A stretch of 8,538 nucleotides of DNA from Candidatus Methylomirabilota bacterium. Lineage in GTDB: Bacteria > Methylomirabilota > Methylomirabilia > Methylomirabilales > Methylomirabilaceae. Shown here in pieces: positions 1 through 6,173 of this stretch. The notes beneath the pieces were generated by a model. It ran no database searches and had not been told where the DNA came from. It worked only from the letters and a program-made list of their open reading frames with translations. The stretch spans positions 1-8,538 of the forward strand of contig PQAQ01000029.1 in NCBI GenBank assembly GCA_003105305.1. Reading direction: 5' to 3'. How positions within the stretch are numbered: the stretch's first letter is position 1; each line of letters starts with the position of its first letter. A program made the translations under genes and the position numbers.

Positions 1-80
1 GTTCCAGCCGTCAATACGATGACGACGAGCCAAATTATTCCTATCAGGCGAAAGTGCTGGACGATATATCTGTTTTTCAT
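1..80 (-). CDS. N-terminus of a secreted or membrane-anchored protein (partial, runs off left edge)
   Basis: Read on the minus strand, an ATG at base 80 opens a frame that stays open to the window edge (26 full codons). The peptide begins MKNRYIVQHFRLIGII and continues with WLVVIVLTAG. A short basic segment is followed by about 15 hydrophobic residues, the pattern of a Sec signal peptide or an N-terminal membrane anchor. GGAGGAG lies at 91-85 on the minus strand, a few bases before the ATG, so the start is well supported despite the short length. The family cannot be recognised from 26 residues. The gene is transcribed away from the methyltransferase gene, so the two are divergent and share the 376-bp gap. 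Confidence 0.6.
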   Translation of the reverse strand, partial: MKNRYIVQHFRLIGIIWLVVIVLTAG

Positions 81-254
81 ATCGCTCCTCCAGATGTCGA
101 TGCGTACGCCTCTTGCTCAGCTGCATCCGATATCGCAACGGTTGCTAATGAACATGCTACCAGAAAGTGCATCCTTAAACTAGAAGCCTGAGTCGACCCG
201 ACCTGTCCGAGCAACTCAACTGGCTATTTTATCAGGCGGGGGTCACATTAAATG

Positions 255-284
255 TTGACGATATAGTCTCGATGTGGCACTAAT
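255..284 (+). promoter_or_regulatory. Weak candidate sigma70 promoter for the methyltransferase gene
   Basis: TTGACG at 255-260 matches the -35 consensus at five of six positions. After an 18-base spacer, ACTAAT at 279-284 matches the -10 consensus at four of six. Transcription would start near 291 and give a leader of roughly 165 bases. The -10 match is poor and the leader long, so this is only the best candidate I can find. Confidence 0.25.
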
Positions 285-443
285 GTGGACTACAAGTGGA
301 GAAAGGTGAAAATAGCGCGATAAGGGCATAGATCCGCGTTTACCTTACTCGGCACACAAAGATTGCTAAGGTAGCGGAGCATACCAATTTGGGCATCTCC
401 AGTTGGCTTAGGACAGTGGCGTTGCGATCAGCTTGAGAGCGAC

Positions 444-448
444 GGAGG
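444..448 (+). promoter_or_regulatory. Ribosome binding site that decides the methyltransferase start
   Basis: GGAGG lies eight bases before the GTG at 457. No comparable site precedes the in-frame TTG at 433, which would in fact place this GGAGG inside the coding sequence. This favours GTG 457 as the start. Confidence 0.65.
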
Positions 449-456
449 TCAGGCTA

Positions 457-1629
457 GTGGCAGAAGCTCATTCCAGCAAATTGAGATTAGACCAGGTGGT
501 ATCAGCGCTAACTTCAACGAAGTTCACGAGCGGCAGCACACACAACTTCTATCTATATCCGGCTCGGTTCTCGCCAGAGATCGCCCGTACGGTCATCGAG
601 ACCTTTTCGCAGCCGGGCGACTATGTGCTGGACCCTTTCATGGGGGGTGGTACAGCTATCATTGAAGGGCTCATGCTTGGCCGGTCGATGATAGGTATCG
701 ACATCAACGCTCTAGCGCACTTTGTTGCCAATACAAGGACTCGGCCTCTCTCACCGTGCGATGAAGAGCGAATACGAGAATGGGCGCATGGCACTGCACA
801 TTGCTTCTCCGACTTCCGACCTGAGCCACTTCCACAAGTAAAAAACCTCCCACCGACTGTAAAGCTACTCATGGGGCGAGCTCTCAAGATGGCTGAAAGA
901 CTGCCATTTAGTCGCCAGCGAGCATTCGCTCGGTGTGTCCTCTTGCGGCTTGGACAGTGGGCTCTCGACTGCCGCGATCATGAGGCTCCGTCTCAACGAA
1001 ACCTCGCAGAGAAACTTCCCATGCTTACCGACCAGATGCTCAGCGGGCTCCAAGAGTTCGTGACGCGGTGCCATGAAGCGGGGTTGAGGAGTAACCGAAT
1101 CGTCTCGCAACGACTATTGCTCTGTCGTAATGCCGTGGGGCTCGATCAGGAACCGAAGCTGAGAGACCTAGCTGCTCGCCCTAGTCTGGTTTTTACTTCT
1201 CCGCCTTATCCCCGCGTTCACGTCCTTTACCACCGCTGGCAAGTCCGGGGCCGCAAGGAGACACCGGCACCTTACTGGATTGCGCAGATTCCCGATGGCC
1301 ACTATGCCAGTCACTACACAGGTGGAAGTCGTACGCCAACTGGTGAGCGCAACTACTTTTCTCTCGTCCGAGCCGTGTTCTCATCAGTCAGGCAAGTGAT
1401 CACACACGATGGCCTTGTTGTCCAGTTGATTGGCTTCGCCGACATCGATAACCAGCTACCGAAATATCTCAACGCCATGGCTGATGCTGGCTTCGAAGCA
1501 TGGAGACCAGCGGGATCGCAGGTAGACCGTTTTTGGCGTCGTGTGCCAAATCGTAAATGGTACGCCAAGCTTAAGGGCACCGTAGATGCCTCGTCAGAGG
1601 TACTCTTATTCCACCGTCCACGGTGCTAG
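457..1629 (+). CDS. SAM-dependent DNA methyltransferase (N4-cytosine/N6-adenine type)
   Basis: This is a predicted amino-methyltransferase of DNA, 390 residues from GTG 457; a TTG at 433 would add eight. Near residue 59 it has DPFMGGGT, the SAM-binding motif I, preceded by a PGDYVL strand and followed by GIDIN, the usual acidic loop that contacts SAM. The catalytic motif IV is TSPPY near residue 247; an S-PP-Y form is commoner in N4-cytosine enzymes, but N6-adenine cannot be excluded. Motif I precedes motif IV with about 180 residues between them, so the order is alpha-like although motif I itself looks beta-class. The insert (about residues 90-240) has no recognised domain and is the likely target-recognition region. 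The gene converges on the GHKL ATPase gene, with 19 bp between stop codons. Target and any partner nuclease are unknown. DNA rather than RNA as substrate is inferred from motifs and context. Confidence 0.85.
   Translation: MAEAHSSKLRLDQVVSALTSTKFTSGSTHNFYLYPARFSPEIARTVIETFSQPGDYVLDPFMGGGTAIIEGLMLGRSMIGIDINALAHFVANTRTRPLSPCDEERIREWAHGTAHCFSDFRPEPLPQVKNLPPTVKLLMGRALKMAERLPFSRQRAFARCVLLRLGQWALDCRDHEAPSQRNLAEKLPMLTDQMLSGLQEFVTRCHEAGLRSNRIVSQRLLLCRNAVGLDQEPKLRDLAARPSLVFTSPPYPRVHVLYHRWQVRGRKETPAPYWIAQIPDGHYASHYTGGSRTPTGERNYFSLVRAVFSSVRQVITHDGLVVQLIGFADIDNQLPKYLNAMADAGFEAWRPAGSQVDRFWRRVPNRKWYAKLKGTVDASSEVLLFHRPRC
1612..1625. other. Small hairpin at the convergent gene ends
   Basis: CACCG and CGGTG flank a four-base TCCA loop just inside the methyltransferase stop codon, in the junction where two genes converge. 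There is no T-run on either strand, so it is not a typical intrinsic terminator. It may have no function. Confidence 0.2.
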
Positions 1630-1648
1630 ACGTTCTTATAGGGCGAGA

Positions 1649-3991
1649 CTATGTCTCCGCAAATTTTGGTCCCCGATACAGGGTTCGGATGATCGGGATG
1701 ATTACGCGGGCAATTCCGTCACAATAGAGACTGACCTGCTCCAACTCGTCGGTTGCCCTATTCTCATCTTCGTCGTCCAGTTCTTCTTTTACCTCCGCCT
1801 TCGCCTCATCCCGTTCCTGTTGCTCCTTCAGCATCCCCAGAGCGCATAGGAGCAGGCCGTACTTGAACCAGAATTTCACTAGGGGCTTGTCCTCCTCCTT
1901 CGCGCGTGTCAGCTCGGTGACCAGGTATGCATTGTCCGTGTTCATGAAGTACTCAAGTCCATCGTTTCCATCGTGACGCACCTCTAGTGATGGCTGTGGT
2001 TTACCGAAGGCCATCTCCTTCACCTCAGGGACAGCCAAGGTTGGTGCAGAGACACTAGATCCTGGTTTACTTCGTGATACACGACCATTCCCTGGCCGTG
2101 ACGAGCGCTCCGTCTCAGCATCGGCGAGAAGAGTGAAGCGGGAGACGAAGGGCGCATTGCGTGTCTGCGTCTGCACGTCCTCGACGGTGATCTTCACATC
2201 GATCCGCTCCCCTGGCGTGGTATCCCAGGGCGTACGGAATTGAACCGTGAAGCGACCGTTCCATAGGTGGGAATGCTCGATGATGTTGGGAGGCTCCACG
2301 ATGATCGTACCCGGACAGTCAGGTCGTTTGAAGTAATCATTGATGGCATCCGTCTCAAACTCAACCCGACAGGTAAGATTTACTGGGCAGTGCTTCACCA
2401 ATCCGCCCGCTGGGTCTTTCACCAGCCGAAAGTAGGTCGGGAACTTCTTCCCATTGAAGGGTTGCTCCGGGCCAGGCCCGGTTTTGGTAATTAGTCGATC
2501 GCCGCTTCCGAAAAGCCTGGCCAGCATAGGGTCCGCCTTCAGCAACTCATTGAACAGCTTCTTGGTTTCATCTTCGTTGGTGAGGGTGTTCTCGATTTCC
2601 TTTTTGCGGCGCGTAGCGTTAAGCTGGCGCAGACCGGGGTGGTCCTTCAATGCTTCCCTCAGGTGCTCCACTACCTCCTCATAGACCTCGTTCTTCCGCA
2701 CTCGGTCGCGAGAGGCCATAAAGAAATCTTCTCGAACAGTTGGGTCCATTGCAGTACAGTCTACTGAGACGAGAAGATAATCCTTGAGGTAATCAAACTT
2801 AAGGTTGCGGGAGATAAAGTCTGAGGGAAGGCTCCCGTGGACCTGGCCGTTCACCGTGAAGAAGACACCATGAGGTACGTGCCGCGGATTGACCGTGTCC
2901 CGAAAGACGGCCATGCGGTAGGGCAGTCGGCCTACGCCCTGGAGGTCGACATCGGCGTAGGCCGGGAAGCCATCCTCGACTTTAGAATCCTCTGGGGCAT
3001 CGTCAGATCCTATCGTGGCCCATACGCCGGAGACCGTAGTACTGAAGTAGTGTGCCTTGTATTCGCGGGCTTCGGTCAGACGAAACGGCAAGCATGGCGT
3101 GTGAAGAAAACGCTCCAACTCGTATCTGGCCTCGGTGGTTGCGATGCTGCGCGCTTTCCAACGAAAGTTGTACAGCTTCACGCACGTCCCGTAAGGGAGA
3201 CCCGACGCATAAGGTCGCGGTGCAATCTTGCTGCGATCTTCCGGCAAGACGTCAAGGGTCTCTGCCCAAAAGCGGGGTACCTTGTTGTTCGGGGCCAGGT
3301 AGACGTACATCGAGTTTCGACGCCCAGCAGAAGGCCTCATGCGCCTGACGATTGTAAAACCCCAGAGGTTGCGAGAGCTGTCCTCCTGGCGGACCGGGGC
3401 ATCGGGATGTCTGCGCGAGACGATGAGCTGCATGTTGTGCTGTCCGCAAAACTGCAAGACTCCAGTTCCTCCAGAGTTAAATTTCCCTTGAACAAATGGG
3501 ATCCTGAGTTTGTTGGAGCGGTTGATCGAGAGAAACGTTTCGGGGAAAGAATCTGGAGTCTGCCCTTCACCCATATCGACGACCAAGTAGCAGGGAGCAC
3601 TCTTTTCACCAACCGCGATAAGATGAATGTTCTTGGCTAACTCGGTGCGACGCTGCGCATCGATGTTGGCTAGTAGCCCGTCGCGGACCTTGAAGAATTC
3701 CTGTACGGCTGCGGCCATGGTGGTAGGCGCGTTAGCGCCCTCCGGATCGACGTTGCCGCGAAAACATTCAGCCATCAGAACAGCGTCAATCCCGTTGATG
3801 ATCTTTTCCACGAGAGCCGCTGTGGCCTCCGTCTGCTGATTACCCACGGTCGAGAAATTGTTCTCCATCCCACCCAGAGGACGCCAGACACTTTCGTTCT
3901 CGAGTCCGTAGCCAGCTCGCTTGAGCACCTCCTCAACTACGGCCTCATCCTCGGCCCGGAGCAGCCGTTCGAATATAGTAGCGTCGTCCAT
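1649..3991 (-). CDS. Large GHKL-family ATPase (MutL/MORC/Hsp90-type ATP-binding protein)
   Basis: This 780-residue predicted cytosolic ATPase shows the GHKL nucleotide-binding motifs in order. The N-box helix is at residues 60-73 (ALVEKIINGIDAVLM, with Glu62, Asn66 and Asp69). DMGEG is at 139-143, and a glycine-rich lid GKFNSGGTG at 169-177. Residues about 340-435 probably form the S5-like transducer region and end in FFMASRDRVRK. A basic, charged helical stretch covers about 436-490. Residues about 510-625 read as beta-rich, perhaps an Ig-like sandwich. A low-complexity linker (626-660) leads to a C-terminal helical domain with a Glu/Asp/Lys-rich segment at 724-750. No nuclease or helicase motif is recognisable. 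GHKL proteins of this kind use ATP-driven dimerisation to clamp or remodel DNA or proteins. Prokaryotic MORC/MutL-like ATPases are known beside restriction-modification genes. It is the second gene of an operon with the DndB-like gene, and its specific function is unknown. Confidence 0.8.
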   Translation of the reverse strand: MDDATIFERLLRAEDEAVVEEVLKRAGYGLENESVWRPLGGMENNFSTVGNQQTEATAALVEKIINGIDAVLMAECFRGNVDPEGANAPTTMAAAVQEFFKVRDGLLANIDAQRRTELAKNIHLIAVGEKSAPCYLVVDMGEGQTPDSFPETFLSINRSNKLRIPFVQGKFNSGGTGVLQFCGQHNMQLIVSRRHPDAPVRQEDSSRNLWGFTIVRRMRPSAGRRNSMYVYLAPNNKVPRFWAETLDVLPEDRSKIAPRPYASGLPYGTCVKLYNFRWKARSIATTEARYELERFLHTPCLPFRLTEAREYKAHYFSTTVSGVWATIGSDDAPEDSKVEDGFPAYADVDLQGVGRLPYRMAVFRDTVNPRHVPHGVFFTVNGQVHGSLPSDFISRNLKFDYLKDYLLVSVDCTAMDPTVREDFFMASRDRVRKNEVYEEVVEHLREALKDHPGLRQLNATRRKKEIENTLTNEDETKKLFNELLKADPMLARLFGSGDRLITKTGPGPEQPFNGKKFPTYFRLVKDPAGGLVKHCPVNLTCRVEFETDAINDYFKRPDCPGTIIVEPPNIIEHSHLWNGRFTVQFRTPWDTTPGERIDVKITVEDVQTQTRNAPFVSRFTLLADAETERSSRPGNGRVSRSKPGSSVSAPTLAVPEVKEMAFGKPQPSLEVRHDGNDGLEYFMNTDNAYLVTELTRAKEEDKPLVKFWFKYGLLLCALGMLKEQQERDEAKAEVKEELDDEDENRATDELEQVSLYCDGIARVIIPIIRTLYRGPKFAET

Positions 3992-3996
3992 TTTAT

Positions 3997-4002
3997 CCTC
4001 CT
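3997..4002 (-). promoter_or_regulatory. Ribosome binding site overlapping the upstream stop codon (translational coupling)
   Basis: On the minus strand AGGAGG sits five bases before the ATG of the ATPase gene. It shares bases with the TAG stop of the DndB-like gene (4003-4001). Ribosomes ending the first gene would expose or reload at this site, so the two proteins are probably made in a coordinated ratio. Confidence 0.8.
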
Positions 4003-5122
4003 AAGCCTGCGCCTCAGCCTTGTTGTTTACCTTCGATCGCGTACGATCGAGCAGCTTTTGTTCGCGCGCTACGCTGCTTACCCCCAGGATCCTCCTGAGT
4101 ACGGCCAAGGTCTCGACGCGGGCTTGTCGGTTTGAGACTACGGACCCTGCGGTAATGCACACGTTATCCCAGAGAGGGTTAACTTTCGATCCTACGGACT
4201 TCCGCCAATCGATTTCACGTAAGGGCTCGAGGCGCTTCTGCCAATCTTTGGGATACTCCTCGATGAGAGCTCGCCCGGCACCGCCGAGAGCCCGCATCAC
4301 TACGGCATGTGTATTGATTTTCTCTTGGCGCAGTTCCGGAGCCTTCACGTCGCCTTCCTTAGCTTTCCGCCAGTCGGTCACCACGTTCGAGAGTGCGGTC
4401 CAGTACTGTACCGCCAAGCCAAGCCTAGTCTCGTAGTCTTTCGTACCACACTTGTCCGCTTTGCTCCCGACAAGCTCTTCGTTCGCGTCATAGAGGGTCG
4501 CAAGCGTGAAAAGCTTAGGTGAACGCATGGGTATTGCGATCTTTTCCTTATCCACCATCCCACGGAAGACTTCCACCTGCTCGGACACATCCATAGTTAG
4601 AGCCGAGAGATTGTCGCGGTGATCGTAGAGGATGTCGAGGGACTTGGAGGTCTTGTGAGCGTAACGATTCAAATCTGTAAACATCTGTTGCAGCCGATCG
4701 AGGTTCTCCTTGGGGAAGAGGAGAACAGAGATCTTGTCCTTACCCAGCGCCGGGTTTTCTTTGAGTGCTGCTGCAATGCCGGCAGAACGGTGTTGTCCAT
4801 CGTTGATAATGAGTTCGAGGTTCTCCAACTCCATCTCGAGCATGCCAAGATCAGAGTTGTCGTTGATAGGCGTAAATTTGACCTCACACGAGTACGACGC
4901 TGTAATCGACGAGAAGAGGTACCCGTCCTCATTATCAAGAATGTACTTCGCTATGTCCGGTACGCGACTTTTGTTAAGGACGCGCTGTGCGCGTAACTCT
5001 GGGGTACACTGTTCCCAGTCGTTAAAGCGGAAGAGACGAGGAATCTCAGCAAGGGAAATGGAGATTGTGAAGTACTGTCGTCCGCCCATTGTACCGCGTA
5101 TTGCTGGAATTAGAACTTTCAT
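4001..5122 (-). CDS. DndB-like DGQHR-motif protein
   Basis: This 373-residue protein carries the family signature DGQHR at residues 108-112, preceded by the hydrophobic strand LELIIN. The typical downstream segment follows: FTDLNRYAHKTSKSLDILYD, about residues 148-167. Length and motif order match DndB and the wider DGQHR-domain family. DndB proteins accompany the dnd DNA phosphorothioation genes, and one has been reported as a negative regulator binding its own promoter region; the catalytic role of DGQHR is not settled. No dndC, dndD or dndE is present here, so this is a paralogue working with the GHKL ATPase. The start at 5122 is supported by AGGAGG at 5132-5127 on the minus strand and by a strong promoter about 30 bases further upstream. 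It is the first gene of the operon, nine bases before the ATPase gene. A regulatory role at the phased AGCT array is an inference. Confidence 0.8.
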   Translation of the reverse strand: MKVLIPAIRGTMGGRQYFTISISLAEIPRLFRFNDWEQCTPELRAQRVLNKSRVPDIAKYILDNEDGYLFSSITASYSCEVKFTPINDNSDLGMLEMELENLELIINDGQHRSAGIAAALKENPALGKDKISVLLFPKENLDRLQQMFTDLNRYAHKTSKSLDILYDHRDNLSALTMDVSEQVEVFRGMVDKEKIAIPMRSPKLFTLATLYDANEELVGSKADKCGTKDYETRLGLAVQYWTALSNVVTDWRKAKEGDVKAPELRQEKINTHAVVMRALGGAGRALIEEYPKDWQKRLEPLREIDWRKSVGSKVNPLWDNVCITAGSVVSNRQARVETLAVLRRILGVSSVAREQKLLDRTRSKVNNKAEAQA

Positions 5123-5142
5123 ATTTCCTCCTTTTGTTTGTG

Positions 5143-5215
5143 GAGCTGTTTACAGCACAATATACAGCTCACATGATATTTGTCAAGAGCTGTATTAAAT
5201 TATTTTGCGAGCTGC
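5143..5215. repeat. Operator-like array: four GAGCTGT-type sites with AGCT cores every 22 bp
   Basis: AGCT occurs at 5144, 5166, 5188 and 5210, exactly 22 bp apart, about two turns of the helix. The extended sites are GAGCTGT (5143-5149, 5187-5193), its complement ACAGCTC (5164-5170) and GAGCTGC (5209-5215). Sites two and three form a perfect inverted repeat, ATACAGCTC (5162-5170) with GAGCTGTAT (5187-5195), enclosing the -35 box. Site one also forms GCTGT-TT-ACAGC (5145-5156) across the predicted transcription start. One face of the DNA would be covered from upstream of -35 to past +1 of the minus-strand promoter, so a cooperatively binding repressor is likely. The regulator is unknown; the DndB-like protein and AbiEi are candidates. 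Confidence 0.7.
5159..5186 (-). promoter_or_regulatory. Strong sigma70 promoter of the DndB-like/GHKL operon
   Basis: On the minus strand a perfect -35 TTGACA (5186-5181) is followed after 16 bases by TATATT (5164-5159), a five-of-six -10 box. Transcription should start near 5152 and leave a leader of about 30 bases before the ATG at 5122. The -35 box lies in the loop of a perfect 9-bp inverted repeat, an arrangement expected of a repressed promoter. Confidence 0.8.
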
Positions 5216-5257
5216 CATATATTCTATGAAGTGGATATATTAAAAACTGTACATTAT

Positions 5258-5286
5258 TTGACAACAACGAATAACCGCCGTAATAT
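5258..5286 (+). promoter_or_regulatory. Sigma70 promoter of the abiE operon
   Basis: A perfect -35 TTGACA (5258-5263) is followed by a 17-base spacer and TAATAT (5281-5286), four of six to the -10 consensus. Transcription should begin near 5293, giving a leader of about 44 bases before ATG 5337. This promoter is divergent from the minus-strand promoter; the two -35 boxes are about 70 bp apart, with the last AGCT site between them. In characterised AbiE systems the antitoxin represses its own promoter, but I could not identify a clear inverted repeat at this one. Confidence 0.7.
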
Positions 5287-5336
5287 GTATATCATTGAGT
5301 TCGGTGGAACGAGCGCTGATTCGACAGAGGCGAACA

Positions 5337-6173
5337 ATGTCCAGAGAAAAGCTAATCCACACTCGCTATGGGGTCGAACTCGTCAGGAGGCTCGCCGCTG
5401 AGGGCGATCGGATCTTTACGGTCGATAGAGCCCGAGGGTTAGCTCCTGGCGTGCGCCTGTCAGAGGGCTACCTGTGCCAGGCGCTGCACCACCTTACCAA
5501 GTCGGGATGGCTGGTCCGCCTGCGCAAGGGGCTTTATGCTATCTCTTCCTCGGTCTCTGGCGTTGCGCCGGTCCATGAGTTCGAGATCGCCATGGCCCTG
5601 CTCGATCCGGCTGCGGTTTCGCACTGGTCGGCGCTGCACTACCACGGCCTGACTGAACAGGTGCCGAGGAAGGTTTTCGTTCTTACGACGACGGAGACCT
5701 CAGTTCCCCGTGCGCGGGTTGCTAAGGCGAGCACGGCCGAGAACGGCTACCCGATTGGCGCAACCGTCTATCAGTTCATTCAAGTCAAGCCGGAGCGATT
5801 CTTCGGAACGCAGAGAGTATGGGTTGGGGAGGCGCGCGTGACGATAACCGATCCCGAACGGACGTTGCTTGACGGTCTGTCCATGCCGCAATACTGCGGT
5901 GACTTTGCTGAAGTGCTTCACGCGTTCGGAGTACGAGGCGCGAATTTGGATGTCGAACGAATCATCGAGTACGCTCTCAAGTTGGATGCGGCGACAGCCA
6001 AGCGCCTCGGTTGGGTCCTCGAAAGTCAGGATGTTGAGCCGATCAGGCTCGAACGTCTCGCCGCTCTTCCGATCAAGGGCTATCGTAAGCTCGATCCGAC
6101 TGGCCAATGCAAGGGCCCCTGCAACCGACGCTGGATGATCCAGGAGAACCTTCCCGGAAAGGTCAGGTTATGA
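5337..6173 (+). CDS. abiEi: AbiEi-family antitoxin / transcriptional regulator
   Basis: This 278-residue protein is the predicted antitoxin of a type IV AbiE toxin-antitoxin system. The N-terminal 70 residues form a winged helix with the typical LTKSGWLVRLRKGLYAI wing (53-69). The conserved AbiEi core follows: SHWSALHYHGLTEQVP at 95-110 and ITDPERTLLDGL at 160-171. The family C-terminal signature is also present, GYRKLDPTG with GPCNRRWMIQENL (about 248-272). AbiEi proteins bind DNA to repress their own operon and neutralise the partner toxin without tight complex formation. ATG 5337 is chosen over an in-frame TTG at 5295 because the predicted transcript starts near 5293, leaving no leader for the TTG, and because AGAGG lies six bases before 5337. 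The gene overlaps abiEii by four bases. Confidence 0.9.
   Translation: MSREKLIHTRYGVELVRRLAAEGDRIFTVDRARGLAPGVRLSEGYLCQALHHLTKSGWLVRLRKGLYAISSSVSGVAPVHEFEIAMALLDPAAVSHWSALHYHGLTEQVPRKVFVLTTTETSVPRARVAKASTAENGYPIGATVYQFIQVKPERFFGTQRVWVGEARVTITDPERTLLDGLSMPQYCGDFAEVLHAFGVRGANLDVERIIEYALKLDAATAKRLGWVLESQDVEPIRLERLAALPIKGYRKLDPTGQCKGPCNRRWMIQENLPGKVRL

Larger units (their letters stand above)
81..456. other. Intergenic gap between divergent genes
   Basis: This stretch separates the left-edge minus-strand gene from the methyltransferase gene. I see no convincing ORF, RNA gene or terminator. It holds the ribosome binding site of the left gene near 85-91, one weak candidate promoter (255-284) and the methyltransferase ribosome binding site at 444-448. 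A short direct repeat, ATGTGG, occurs at 272 and 283. The methyltransferase frame is closed upstream by a TAG at 409-411. Confidence 0.6.

Noticed and set aside
433..456. TTG at 433 as the methyltransferase start
   Set aside because: No ribosome binding site precedes it, whereas GGAGG at 444-448 is well placed for GTG 457.
1612..1625. Intrinsic terminator between the convergent genes
   Set aside because: The stem is only five base pairs and has no T-run on either strand.
2837..3640. A 267-codon plus-strand open frame
   Set aside because: It lies antisense within the GHKL ATPase gene, has no recognisable domain and low-complexity basic composition; the minus-strand frame has clear GHKL motifs and a good ribosome binding site.
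4001..5122. A standard dnd phosphorothioation cluster
   Set aside because: Only the DndB-like member is present; no cysteine desulfurase, PAPS-reductase-like DndC, DndD ATPase or DndE is encoded in the window.
5295..5336. TTG at 5295 as the AbiEi start
   Set aside because: It is about two bases from the predicted transcription start, and family similarity begins after ATG 5337.
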